64,000 bases of DNA, taken from positions 2,604,001 to 2,668,000 of the forward strand of contig NZ_CP049934.1 of NCBI RefSeq assembly GCF_011382965.1, given 5' to 3'. Shown piece after piece: positions 8,744-18,212 of the stretch (position 1 is its first letter; each line of letters starts with the position of its first letter). Under the pieces are notes generated by a model. It was not told the origin of the DNA. It saw nothing but the letters and a program-made list of their open reading frames with translations, and ran no database searches. Origin of the DNA: Leucobacter insecticola (lineage in GTDB: Bacteria > Actinomycetota > Actinomycetes > Actinomycetales > Microbacteriaceae). The translations under genes and the position numbers were made by a program.

Positions 8744-9313
8744 CTAGAACTGGATACGCGGCGGCTCCGAGATCGCGGCGACATCCTCGACCTCGAAGAA
8801 TTCGCGCTCTGTGAAGCCCATTCCCCGCACGAAGATAGTGTTCGGGAAGACCTGGATCTTGGTGTTGAACTCGCGCACGCCGCCGTTATAGAAGCGGCGG
8901 GAGGCCTGGATCTTGTTCTCGGTGTCAACCAGTTCACCCTGCAACTGGAGGAAGTTCTGGCTGGCCTGCAGCTGCGGGTAGGCCTCTGCTACCGCGAAGA
9001 TACTCTTGAGCGCCTGCTGCATGTGGTTCTCAGCAGCAGATGCCTCAGCTGGGCCCTGCGCAGAAACCGTTTCAGCACGCGCCTGGGTGACCGCTTCAAA
9101 AACACCCTTCTCGTGGGCCGCGTATCCCTTCACCGTTTCAACGAGGGAGGGGATCAGATCGGCCCTCCGCTTCAACTGAACCGTGATATCGCTCCAGGCC
9201 TCGTCGACCCGGACGCGCAGCGTTACCAGAGAGTTGTACGTGACCCAGACATAGCCGATCAGCAAGACTACGACAGCAGCCACGATCAACACGGCAATTA
9301 ATCCACCAGACAT
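8744..9313 (-). CDS. lemA: LemA family protein
   Basis: A 189-aa LemA homologue of normal length. An N-terminal helix (residues 4-24) is followed by the family core: YNSLVTLRVRVDEAWSD, then VQLKRRADLIPSLVETVKGY and AAHEKGVFEAVTQAR. LemA proteins are membrane-anchored four-helix bundles of unclear biochemical role that associate with HtpX-type proteases. It is the first gene of a two-gene transcript with htpX. Confidence 0.93.
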   Translation of the reverse strand: MSGGLIAVLIVAAVVVLLIGYVWVTYNSLVTLRVRVDEAWSDITVQLKRRADLIPSLVETVKGYAAHEKGVFEAVTQARAETVSAQGPAEASAAENHMQQALKSIFAVAEAYPQLQASQNFLQLQGELVDTENKIQASRRFYNGGVREFNTKIQVFPNTIFVRGMGFTEREFFEVEDVAAISEPPRIQF

Positions 9314-9444
9314 ACCTGCATCCTATCGGCCGCTCCCAGGAATCGCCTGGGTATTGAACCCAAAACCAACATTTGTCACGCCCCCAAAACGTGCTCGCGA
9401 TCCCGCCAGGGTCGTTGCTCGGCGGTGACGCGTGGCTTAGAGGT

Positions 9445-9592
9445 CGCGCCGATAGGTCACACCTACTGCGGTGTCTGTGGCAGAAATCTGGCTGCGTTGT
9501 CGTCGGAGTCTTCACCGCCAGTGAAGCCCCCCTCCTCCGCCTTGCCAGATTTCTGCCACACACATCCTCGCTACGGCGCACCTATCGGCGCG
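9445..9592. repeat. Three-level nested inverted repeat, 148 bp
   Basis: Outer arms CGCGCCGATAGGT (9445-9457) and ACCTATCGGCGCG (9580-9592) match perfectly. Middle arms TGTGGCAGAAATCTGGC (9476-9492) and GCCAGATTTCTGCCACA (9544-9560) are a perfect 17-bp pair. A small CTTCAC/GTGAAG hairpin sits at about 9510-9527 in the centre. Spacers between the arm pairs are 18 and 19 bases, so the layout is symmetrical. The region between lemA and the tRNA carries no convincing plus-strand gene; the right outer arm is also the 3' end of a small minus-strand reading frame. Function unknown: a MITE-like remnant or a structured RNA are both possible. Confidence 0.8.
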
Positions 9593-9735
9593 AGCTCTTG
9601 GTTTCGCTCCGCTTCAGCCTCCCACGCGGTCTTGGCTTCAGCCCGACGCCGCAACCAAGCCCGCGCACGCATGAGCGCCCCGAACCCGATCGCAACAAGG
9701 AGCGCAACGATCAACACGACTTTGGCAAAGACCAC
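9571..9735 (-). CDS. Possible small single-helix membrane protein
   Basis: A 54-codon frame starting with GTG. It encodes a hydrophobic N-terminus (residues 2-20, VFAKVVLIVALLVAIGFGA) followed by a strongly basic then acidic stretch (RARAWLRRRAEAKTAWEAE), the usual look of a small membrane-anchored protein. It ends within the right outer arm of the nested inverted repeat. The ribosome site is weak (ATAGG). No function is known. It could be chance, but codon third positions are GC-rich as in real genes here. Confidence 0.42.
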   Translation of the reverse strand: MVFAKVVLIVALLVAIGFGALMRARAWLRRRAEAKTAWEAEAERNQELAPIGAP

Positions 9736-9784
9736 GTGAGTAGCCTATCGCCCCCGAAAAGAAGCCAGCGTCGCGGCGATCGCG

Positions 9785-9868
9785 TCGAGAAAGCACTATC
9801 TCGACGAGAAGCCGTCCTCCGTGCGCCGACAGGATGGCTTCTCGTCGGATTACTGGTTTCTCGTGACG
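9785..9868. repeat. Four-box dispersed palindromic repeat, copy A
   Basis: Two direct boxes (TCGAGAAAGC at 9785; CGACGAGAAGCC at 9802) are followed by a conserved core and two inverted boxes (GGCTTCTCGTCG at 9836; GGTTTCTCGTGACG at 9855). The core beginning at 9802 matches copy B at 13623 at 24 of 27 bases. The whole can fold as nested hairpins. It lies 22 bases downstream of the 3' end of tRNA-Leu. Confidence 0.8.
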
Positions 9869-9890
9869 ATCGACGGGTGGCGGGACGAAG

Positions 9891-9964
9891 TCCCCCCACT
9901 GGGATTCGAACCCAGACTGGACCGATTTTAAGTCGGTTGCCTCTGCCGGTTGGGCTATGGGGGG
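9891..9964 (-). tRNA. tRNA-Leu (anticodon UAA), short variable arm
   Basis: A 74-nt cloverleaf on the minus strand. The acceptor is CCCCCCA/TGGGGGG, with a 3-bp D stem, the anticodon stem ACCGA/TCGGT around the loop CTTAAAA (anticodon TAA), a 5-base variable loop CCAGT, and the T arm CTGGG-TTCGAAT-CCCAG. The discriminator base is A and CCA is not encoded. Anticodon UAA reads the leucine codon UUA, which is very rare in GC-rich genomes. Bacterial tRNA-Leu normally carries a long class II variable arm; this gene clearly has a class I arm, which is odd and noted separately. Confidence 0.9.
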
Positions 9965-10017
9965 CCGTATTGATTCTGTCAGAATTCCAGCGCCCGCGGT
10001 GACACAGCGAACACAGA

Positions 10018-10053
10018 GTAGGCCCCGTCGTTGGGCAGAATGACGGGGCCTAC
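10018..10053 (-). terminator. Terminator of pckG
   Basis: GTAGGCCCCGTC pairs with GACGGGGCCTAC over a 12-base loop, extended by an outer CAGAG/CTCTG. It lies about 50 bases beyond the pckG stop on the minus strand. Confidence 0.85.
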
Positions 10054-10104
10054 GGCTCTGGGAGGCACGCTCCTGATACGCCAGAAGCGGCAAATTTCGG
10101 AAGG

Positions 10105-11939
10105 TTACGCGCTGAGACGGCTCCGCAAACCAGCAAGCTGCTCGCTGAGCGCTGCGGGGAGCCGGTCACCAAACTGCGCGAAGTACTCCGCGGTCAGATC
10201 GGCTTCGGCAAGCCAAGAATCTGCGTGAACTGAGAACAGCTCCTCCAGGTCGGCCTCGGGCACCTCAATGCCATCAAGGTTGAGTTCACCGGCGGCGGGG
10301 ACGGTCCCGATCGCGGTCTCGCGACCGCTCACATCGCCCTCGACGCTGCGGATGATCCAGTCGATCACACGCGAGTTCTCGCCGAATCCTGGCCACAGGA
10401 AACGACCATCGGCGCCCTTGCGGAACCAGTTGACCTGGAAGATCTTGGGTGCCTTGTCGCCGAGGATCTCGCCCATCTCAAGCCAGTGACCCCAGTAGTC
10501 GGCCATGTTGTAGCCGCAGAAAGGCAGCATCGCGAAGGGATCGCGGCGAAGTTCACCAACGGTGCCCTCCTGTGCGGCGGTCTTCTCGGAAGAGATGGTG
10601 GCGCCTACAAACACGCCATGATCCCACGAGAGTGACTGCGCGACGAGCGGCACGTTGGTGGCGCGGCGACCGCCGAACAGGATCGCGTCGAGCGGCACCC
10701 CGTCCTGCTGGTACCAGTCTTGTGCAAGCGTGGGGGTCTGCTGGATCGGCACGGTGAATCGTGAGTTCGGGTGCGCGGCAACCCGACCAGATTCGGGGGT
10801 CCAGTCTTCGCCCTGCCAGTCGATGAGGTGCGAGGGAACGCTTTCGGTCTTGCCCTCCCACCACACGTCTCCGTCGTCGGTGAGCGCGACGTTCGTGAAG
10901 ATGGTGTTGCCCCACAGCGTCTCCATCGCGACGGGGTTCGTCGTCTCGCCGGTGCCGGGGCGACGCCGAAGAATCCTGCCTCGGGGTTGATGGCGTACAG
11001 GCGGCCGTCGGATCCCGGGCGCAGCCAGGCAATGTCGTCGCCGATGGTCTCGACCTTCCAGCCGGGAATGGTCGGCTGCAGCATCGCGAGATTCGTCTTG
11101 CCGCACGCTGACGGGAACGCCGCCGAGAGGTGGTAGGCCTTGCCCGTCTCGGTGTTGGTGAGTTTCAGGAGCAGCATGTGCTCTGCGAGCCAGCCCTCGT
11201 TCTTGCCCATCACGCTCGCGATGCGAAGAGCAAAGCACTTCTTCGAGAGCAGCGCGTTGCCGCCGTAGCCGGATCCGTACGACCACACTTCAAGGGTCTC
11301 AGGAAAGTGGGTGATGTACTTGGTGTCGTTGCAGGGCCAAGCGACGTCTTCCTCGCCGGGCTCAAGCGGGGCACCGCTCGAGTGGACGGTGCGCACCCAC
11401 TCACTGCCGGGGGTGATGCCATCGAGTGCGGTCTGCCCCATGCGGGTCATGATCCGCATGTTGAGCACGGCATAGGGTGAGTCAGTGATTTCGATCCCGA
11501 GCTGCGTGATTGCGCCGCCAACGGGTCCCATCGAGAACGGCACCACGTACATGGTGCGTCCGCGCATTGAGCCAGCAAACAGCGGCATCAGTTCGGCCTT
11601 CATTTTGTCCGGGGCAACCCAGTTGTTGGTGGGGCCGGCGTCTTCTTCCTTCTCGGAGCAGATGAAGGTGCGATCTTCCACACGCGCAACATCGGCAGGG
11701 TGGGATCGCGCGAGGAAGCTCCCGGGACGGAGGTCCTTATTGAGCGGGATCAGCGTGCCCGCTTCGACCATCTCGCCGGTGATGCGGTTCCATTCGTCCT
11801 GCGATCCGTCGCACCACACCACAGCGTCGGGCTGCGTAAGTTCGGCGACCTCGGTCACCCACTTCAGCACTTCGTGGTTGCTGGTGTTTGCTTCGGCTTC
11901 GACGAGATCCGCAATCTCGATGACCTGGCTGTTGCCCAT
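10105..11939 (-). CDS. pckG: GTP-dependent phosphoenolpyruvate carboxykinase (frameshifted in this sequence)
   Basis: PckG converts oxaloacetate and GTP to phosphoenolpyruvate and CO2, the entry to gluconeogenesis. The restored 611-aa protein has normal length. It carries the [13 protein letters not shown] kinase loop with the reactive cysteine, [10 protein letters not shown] for metal binding, and [14 protein letters not shown]. The frame breaks inside that last motif. The G run at 10957-10960 (four on the plus strand) needs a fifth base to read [19 protein letters not shown], and the total length becomes a multiple of three when one base is added. It is divergent from a RamB-type regulator, which fits control by acetate or gluconeogenic carbon. 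The break is probably a sequencing error. Confidence 0.92.
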
Positions 11940-12027
11940 GACGATCTCCTCGGCTGTAAACCTTGAGTGGTAAGAATCGGTGTCATATCCATTCTGAACA
12001 CTCGGACACCCCACCATTGACCGATTG

Positions 12028-12066
12028 GCTTGTAAAGTTTTAAGGTTTTTGCCATATAGTCAAATT
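12028..12066 (+). promoter_or_regulatory. Likely leaderless promoter of the RamB-type gene
   Basis: A -10-like TATAGT lies at 12055-12060, only six bases before the ATG, and TTGTAA at 12030-12035 is a weak -35 with a 19-base spacer. No ribosome binding site is visible, so the transcript probably begins at the start codon, as is common in actinobacteria. The AT-rich direct motif (AAAGTTTT then AGGTTTTT) in this divergent region is a candidate operator for the regulator itself; this is an inference. Confidence 0.5.
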
Positions 12067-13536
12067 ATGGCTCCTGAAGCAACCCCCTCCATCAGCGACG
12101 CGGAAGTAGACCGGCTGCTCCTCGGCAAGCGATTGCGGCACTTCCGCACACGCGCCGGCCTCACCCTGGACCAACTTGGCGAACGAGTCGGAGTGGTGGC
12201 GAGCCAGCTCTCCCTGGTTGAGAACGGCAAGCGCGAACCCAAGCTCACCCTGCTCCAGGCGGTTGCGCGCGAGTTGAACATTGACCCAACGGAGCTTTTG
12301 AAACACGAGGCTCCGGATCAGCGTAGCGCCCTGGAGATCGAGCTCGAACGCGCGCAGTCAGCGCCCGGATACCTCAGTCTCGGCCTCCCCCACGTGCGCA
12401 CGCCGCGGACCCTCGGCGACGATACTCTCGAAGCCCTTGTTGGGCTACACCGCGAGCTAGCGCGGCGATCCCGGGCGGCAGCCACCACGTCTGAGGAAGC
12501 CCGCCGGATCAACACAAAAATGCGCCTGCAGATGCAGGAGCGTGACAACTACCTTCCCGAAATCGAACTGGTCGCCTCGGATCTGATGCGCCGGATCGGC
12601 CACACCACGGGAGCGGTCACCCACCGCGCCGTCGCAATGCTGGCCGAACTGCTTGGTTTCACGCTGATCTTTGTCGATGATCTGCCCTCGAACACGCGAA
12701 GCATCACCGACCTTGAGAACGGCCGAATCTATCTGCCTCCCGCGTCTATTCCGGGCGGGCACGGGCTGCGCTCACTCGCGCTGCAGGCCATGGCCCACCG
12801 GGTGCTCGGCCATTCCGAGCCGTCAAGTTATGCAGAATTTCTCGAACAGCGTCTCCAGATCAATTATTTCGCCGCGGCTTGCCTGTTGCCGGAGGCGCGA
12901 GCGGTCGAGTTTTTGCAGCAGGCCAAACGAAATCGAAATCTCGCGATCGAGGATCTGCGCGATGCTTTTGGTGTCACGCACGAGGCTGCCGCTCACCGCT
13001 TCTCAAACCTCGCGACGCACCACCTTGATCTGCGAGTGCACCACTATCGCACGGATGGCGCAGGATCCCTGGTCCGCGGCTACGAAAACGATGGCCTTCC
13101 TTTTCCCTCGGACGAGGTGGGTTCGATCGAGGGCGAGATGCTGTGTCACAAATGGGGTGGCCGAGCCGCGTTCAATCGCACGAACCGCACGAGCGAGTTC
13201 TATCAGTACACCGATACTCCGGCCGGTACGTTCTGGACGAGCGTGCAAACAGGTGATGCGGAGCAGGGTCCGTTCGCGATTGCGTGTGGGGTTGGCTTTG
13301 ATGACGCGCGCTGGTTCCGTGGGCGCGACACCACCCTTAGGGCGGTGTCGACGTGCCCCGATGACAGCTGCTGTCGCACGCCTCGGCCGGAGTTACTCTC
13401 GCGTTGGGAAGGTAAGGCCTGGCCAAGCGCACGCATGCACGCCCACGTACTCACGCCCCTCCCCACTGGCACCTTTCCCGGCGTCGATGATGCCGACATG
13501 TACGAGTTTCTGTCGCGGCATGCTCCCTCGGTTTAG
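12067..13536 (+). CDS. ramB: RamB-type transcriptional regulator (XRE HTH + ImmA/IrrE-like + DUF2083)
   Basis: A 489-aa regulator. Residues about 15-75 form an XRE helix-turn-helix (LGKRLRHFRTRAGLTLDQLGE, then VVASQLSLVENGKREP). The middle carries an ImmA/IrrE (DUF955)-like domain around residues 160-300, but the zinc-protease HExxH is absent (HRVLGHSEPSS is seen instead). The C-terminal part is DUF2083-like with clustered cysteines (CPDDSCCRTP). This architecture is that of RamB of Corynebacterium glutamicum and related short-chain fatty acyl-CoA-responsive regulators, which control acetate and propionate genes. Divergence from pckG supports such a role. The symbol is by family resemblance only. 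Confidence 0.82.
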   Translation: MAPEATPSISDAEVDRLLLGKRLRHFRTRAGLTLDQLGERVGVVASQLSLVENGKREPKLTLLQAVARELNIDPTELLKHEAPDQRSALEIELERAQSAPGYLSLGLPHVRTPRTLGDDTLEALVGLHRELARRSRAAATTSEEARRINTKMRLQMQERDNYLPEIELVASDLMRRIGHTTGAVTHRAVAMLAELLGFTLIFVDDLPSNTRSITDLENGRIYLPPASIPGGHGLRSLALQAMAHRVLGHSEPSSYAEFLEQRLQINYFAAACLLPEARAVEFLQQAKRNRNLAIEDLRDAFGVTHEAAAHRFSNLATHHLDLRVHHYRTDGAGSLVRGYENDGLPFPSDEVGSIEGEMLCHKWGGRAAFNRTNRTSEFYQYTDTPAGTFWTSVQTGDAEQGPFAIACGVGFDDARWFRGRDTTLRAVSTCPDDSCCRTPRPELLSRWEGKAWPSARMHAHVLTPLPTGTFPGVDDADMYEFLSRHAPSV

Positions 13537-13537
13537 A

Positions 13538-13561
13538 GAGAAAAGCGAATCAGCTTTTCTC
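13538..13561 (+). terminator. Terminator of the RamB-type gene
   Basis: GAGAAAAGC and GCTTTTCTC pair across a 6-base loop, one base past the stop codon. A second small hairpin, CTGCGG/CCGCAG at 13573-13590, follows. Confidence 0.7.
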
Positions 13562-13603
13562 CGCCGAGGGACCTGCGGCCACTGCCGCAGACTAGGGCCA
13601 CGC

Positions 13604-13690
13604 CGACGAGAAGCTAGTACCCCGACGAGAAGCCATCCCCCGTGCGTCGGTAGAGTGCTTTCTCGTCGAGGGAGTGCTTTCTCGTCGAGG
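13604..13690. repeat. Four-box dispersed palindromic repeat, copy B
   Basis: Boxes CGACGAGAAGC (13604), CGACGAGAAGCC (13623), GCTTTCTCGTCG (13657) and GCTTTCTCGTCG (13676) have the same order, orientation and spacing as copy A at 9785. The central core (CCATCCCCCGTGCGTCG) is conserved with three changes. It fills the gap between the ramB terminator and the ndh terminator. Confidence 0.82.
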
Positions 13691-13707
13691 GCGGGGATCC
13701 TGAAACG

Positions 13708-13750
13708 CAGAAACCCCGCGATCCTGCAAGCGCAAGACGCGGGGTTTCTG
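13708..13750 (-). terminator. Terminator of ndh
   Basis: CAGAAACCCCGCG and CGCGGGGTTTCTG form a 13-bp stem over a 17-base loop, 18 bases past the ndh stop. Confidence 0.85.
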
Positions 13751-13768
13751 TCGCTCGAAGCGTAAGGT

Positions 13769-15100
13769 CTAGGCCTTCGGTCGGCTCGCGAACTCCTCGA
13801 AGATCGCGCGAGGCTCCTGAACGGCCTCGATGTTCACGATGTCACGAGCGAGGAAGAAGTGGCTCATCCAGCCGCCAAACACGCGCCACTTGCGCTCCCA
13901 CGTCGGGATCGCAAGACCGTGATAGAAGCGGTGCGCAAGCCACGCCAGGTAGCCGCGCATTGCAAACTTGCCGGACTGGAACACGCCAGTGTTAAGGCCG
14001 AGACCAGCAACGGCGCCCTGGTTCTTGTGGTTGTAGTCGCGTGCGCCTTCGCCGCGCAGATCAGCGACGATGTTCTTCGCGAGCAGGCGGCCCTGACGCA
14101 CGGCGTGCTGAGCGTTCGGCACGCAGAACCCTCCGGGTCCGGGGGTCGGCGAGATGTCGGGTACCTGTGAGGTGTCGCCCGCGGTCCAGGCGCCCTCGAG
14201 TTCTTCGCCATCTTCAGTAGTGATGCGGAGGTTCGGGCTTGCAACGACGTGACCGCGAGGGCCGATCGGCAGGTCGGTGCCGCGCAGGAACGGGCGGGGC
14301 ATCACACCGGCGGTCCACACGATGAGGTCAGATTCGTAGCTCTCGCCGGTGGAGAGTTCGATCTTGCCGTCAACGGCTGAGGAGAGCTGGGTGTCGAGGT
14401 GGATATCCACTCCACGACGGGTCTGATCCTTGACCACCCAGTTCGCGGTTTCTTGCGCGACCTCGGGCATGATCCGCCCCATCGCCTCAACGAGGTGGAA
14501 CTTGGTCTCGTCGAAGCTGATCTCGGGGTAGCGGCGCAGCAGCGTGGTCGCGAAGGAACGCAGCTCGGAGATCGTCTCGATACCGGCGAATCCGCCGCCG
14601 ACGACCGTCACTGTCAGCAAGCGCGCACGCTCGGCTGATCCCGCGGGCAGCGACGCCGCACGCTCGAAGTTGCCGACCATACGATCACGCACGGCGACGG
14701 CCTCTTCGATGGTCTTCATGCCGATCGCGTTGTCGGCAATGCCGGCGATGGGGAAGGTGCGCGACACGGATCCCGTGGTGACCACGATCTGGTCGTACTC
14801 AAACTCGTATGCCTCGCCCACATTGGGCGTGATCGTCGCTGTCTTGGTGGCGTGTGAGATGCCAGTGACCTTACCCGCGATATTCGCGGTCTTCTTGAGG
14901 TGGCGGCGGCGCGCAACCACCGCGTGACGCGGCTCGATTGAGCCCGCAGCGACCTCGGGAAGGAATGGCAAGTACGCCATGTAGGGCAACGGATCAACGA
15001 TCGTCACCTCAGCTTCGCCGGAGCGAAGCAGCTTTTCGAGCTTCCATGCGGTATAGAAGCCGGCGTAGCCGCCGCCAACGATCAGAATCTTCTTCGCCAC
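13769..15100 (-). CDS. ndh: Type II NADH dehydrogenase (NDH-2)
   Basis: A 443-aa FAD enzyme that oxidises NADH and reduces menaquinone at the cytoplasmic membrane face without pumping protons. The first Rossmann motif is ILIVGGGYAGFYTAWKLE at residues 5-22, and the second, NAD-binding one is VTVVGGGFAGIETISEL in the middle. VWTAGVMPRPF, WTAGDTSQVPD and PNAQHAVRQG are typical NDH-2 motifs, and an amphipathic C-terminal region (WMSHFFLARDIV) is where family members bind the membrane. Length is normal. The gene is monocistronic with its own terminator. Confidence 0.92.
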   Translation of the reverse strand: MAKKILIVGGGYAGFYTAWKLEKLLRSGEAEVTIVDPLPYMAYLPFLPEVAAGSIEPRHAVVARRRHLKKTANIAGKVTGISHATKTATITPNVGEAYEFEYDQIVVTTGSVSRTFPIAGIADNAIGMKTIEEAVAVRDRMVGNFERAASLPAGSAERARLLTVTVVGGGFAGIETISELRSFATTLLRRYPEISFDETKFHLVEAMGRIMPEVAQETANWVVKDQTRRGVDIHLDTQLSSAVDGKIELSTGESYESDLIVWTAGVMPRPFLRGTDLPIGPRGHVVASPNLRITTEDGEELEGAWTAGDTSQVPDISPTPGPGGFCVPNAQHAVRQGRLLAKNIVADLRGEGARDYNHKNQGAVAGLGLNTGVFQSGKFAMRGYLAWLAHRFYHGLAIPTWERKWRVFGGWMSHFFLARDIVNIEAVQEPRAIFEEFASRPKA

Positions 15101-15284
15101 GAAGCGATCTCCTTGTTGCGTATAGAGCAGGATCGGAAACTATGCCCCGCGTGGGCACAGAAAAACTGGGCGAAAGCCGCCCATCCTCCTATTCTAGACC
15201 GAAAATGCGACAAGAAACGTGCTTTCCTCGGTTGCAACAAGAAAAAGCGACGATTCTGCGAGAATCTCGAAAAAATACCGCCAG

Positions 15285-15776
15285 TTACGCTCCCGAAGGC
15301 CCCAAACCACTGCGTTCAAGCGCAAGATCACCGATGGGGTTAACTCCTGGGCCGACAGCGAGAGCGTGGCCCATCAGCGCGTGAAGACATTTCACGCGGC
15401 TCGGCATGCCGCCAGCACTGACCCCAGCAACTTCCGGTACTTCGCCCACCGAGTCACGATCCGCGATGTACTGCTCGTGAGCTCGCGCGTATTGAGCCCG
15501 AACTTCTTCGTCAGCAGCAAGCAACTCATTGAACTCGTTCATGACCCCTGCAGCCTCAAGCCGGGAAGCCGCCGCCACAATTTCTGGGTGACACAGGTAG
15601 TAAAAGGTCGGAAACGGGGATCCGTCAGGCAGACGGGGAGCGGTCGCAACAACTGCGGGGCTCCCGTCGACTGCCCTGGCCGCGATCCCCACGACGCCCC
15701 GCGCTTCGCGACCTAGTTGCTCGCTCACGGCCTCAATATCCGCGGCGGTGGGCGTCGTGTATGGTGGCCGGCTCAT
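15285..15776 (-). CDS. DUF501 domain protein
   Basis: A 163-aa conserved actinobacterial protein of unknown function. Recognisable DUF501 features are the lead VSEQLGREARGVVGIAARA, PTFYYLCHPEIVAAASRLE, and the cysteine/histidine segment PSRVKCLHALMGHALA near the end, which could bind metal. The start overlaps the divIC stop by 4 bases, so the two are co-translated downstream of eno. The order eno, divIC, DUF501 recurs across actinobacteria. Confidence 0.88.
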   Translation of the reverse strand: MSRPPYTTPTAADIEAVSEQLGREARGVVGIAARAVDGSPAVVATAPRLPDGSPFPTFYYLCHPEIVAAASRLEAAGVMNEFNELLAADEEVRAQYARAHEQYIADRDSVGEVPEVAGVSAGGMPSRVKCLHALMGHALAVGPGVNPIGDLALERSGLGPSGA

Positions 15777-16264
15777 TCGCTGGGCTCCTCCGTGTTCGGG
15801 GTATTGTCAGGTGCGGGATCATCCCCCGCAAGTTCTTCGGGTGCCGCATCGGTGGTGCCCGCGTTCAGGAAAGACACTGCGAGGCCCCTGGCCCAGTTAC
15901 TCTGAATCCGCGATAGCTCGGCGTTAGTCTCTTCCTTGGATTCTGCCGGCAGGAGAACGTCGTCGATCACACTCACCTGTGTCTCACCGGGCAGCACATA
16001 AAAGAGACGGTCCCGAGCCTGGGCGCGCACGTAGACGGGATCCTTCCACTTCGCGCGCTCCTCATCGATGCTGTCAACGGCCTGCTGGCTTAGCCGCACG
16101 CTCTCACGCAGTTCAGAGATCTCGCGTTGCTGTTGCACAAAGGTGGAGAGGCTAGGACTCACGATCACGGCCCCGGCAAGCACCAGCACAACAACGAGCA
16201 CGGTAAAGCCGCTAAAGCGGAGACTCGAGGCCCATTCCGCGATATCGTCAGTCAAGCGCTTCAT
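15773..16264 (-). CDS. FtsB/DivIC-family septum formation initiator
   Basis: A 163-aa bitopic membrane protein. Residues 17-40 (FSGFTVLVVVLVLAGAVIV) are the single membrane helix, followed by an extracytoplasmic coiled coil (FVQQQREISELRESVRLSQQ). The DPVYVRAQARDRLFYVLPGE motif is characteristic of the family. Partners FtsL and FtsQ form the divisome core with it. The acidic proline-rich C-terminus is longer than in E. coli FtsB, as usual in actinobacteria. It lies between eno and DUF501. Confidence 0.9.
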   Translation of the reverse strand: MKRLTDDIAEWASSLRFSGFTVLVVVLVLAGAVIVSPSLSTFVQQQREISELRESVRLSQQAVDSIDEERAKWKDPVYVRAQARDRLFYVLPGETQVSVIDDVLLPAESKEETNAELSRIQSNWARGLAVSFLNAGTTDAAPEELAGDDPAPDNTPNTEEPSE

Positions 16265-16324
16265 CAGTTCACCGTGTCGTTGTGCTCGTGTTGTTGTGCC
16301 GTCGTTGTGCGGTGGTGCAGCGTG

Positions 16325-17613
<1,289 letters not shown>

Positions 17614-17700
17614 CTAAAGCTTGTGCCTGCGTTACCAAACGGCACGGCGATCCGCCGCACCACTCCGCTAGTTTAGCGGGCACGCAGTCGCCCTGAGTGG

Positions 17701-18126
17701 CTAGGACTCCCAGGCAGTCGGTCCTTCGTCGGAGGCCACGGGATCCATGTAGAGAAACTCAAGGATATTACCGTCGGGATCCTCAAGCGTGCGCGAGTAC
17801 ATGAAGCCGTAATCAGTCGCCTCGCGGGGTTCACGCCCGCCCGCAGCAAGTCCATCGACGAGGATGGAATCGACCTCGCCACGAGATTCACGGGAAAGCG
17901 CCAGGATCACTTGGGTTGCCGTGCGCGGATCCGCGAGCGGCTTGTCAATAAAACCGGTGAAGTGTTCGTGCGTGAGGACCATGAAATAGATGTGCTCGTT
18001 CCACACGATGCAGGCCGCGTTGTCGTCCGTGAACAGGGGATTTATCTCGCAGCCGAGCGCCGAATAGAACGCCTTCGAGCGTTCAAGGTCGGTGGTCGTC
18101 ACATTGACGAAAATGTCTGTTTTCAT
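17701..18126 (-). CDS. VOC-family (glyoxalase/bleomycin-resistance fold) protein
   Basis: A 141-aa single-domain protein with the typical VOC start KTDIFVNVTTTDLERSKAFYSALG and end SRTLEDPDGNILEFLYMDP, where the final glutamate is a common metal ligand. This resembles the YaeR/PhnB-like dioxygenase-fold group, not a recognised glyoxalase I. Substrate unknown. It lies between hisS and eno on the same strand, 86 bases behind hisS. Confidence 0.85.
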   Translation of the reverse strand: MKTDIFVNVTTTDLERSKAFYSALGCEINPLFTDDNAACIVWNEHIYFMVLTHEHFTGFIDKPLADPRTATQVILALSRESRGEVDSILVDGLAAGGREPREATDYGFMYSRTLEDPDGNILEFLYMDPVASDEGPTAWES

Positions 18127-18212
18127 GAGGGAATGCTGCCACCTTGCTGTGGCTACGTCAATGGTTTCGAATCCGTCATCCTGCGTGCACAGGAATCGCA
18201 GAACGGCCAGGG

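Noticed and set aside
10105..12017. Two separate overlapping genes in place of pckG
   Set aside because: Both halves belong to one PEP carboxykinase, joined in the middle of a conserved motif after adding one base.
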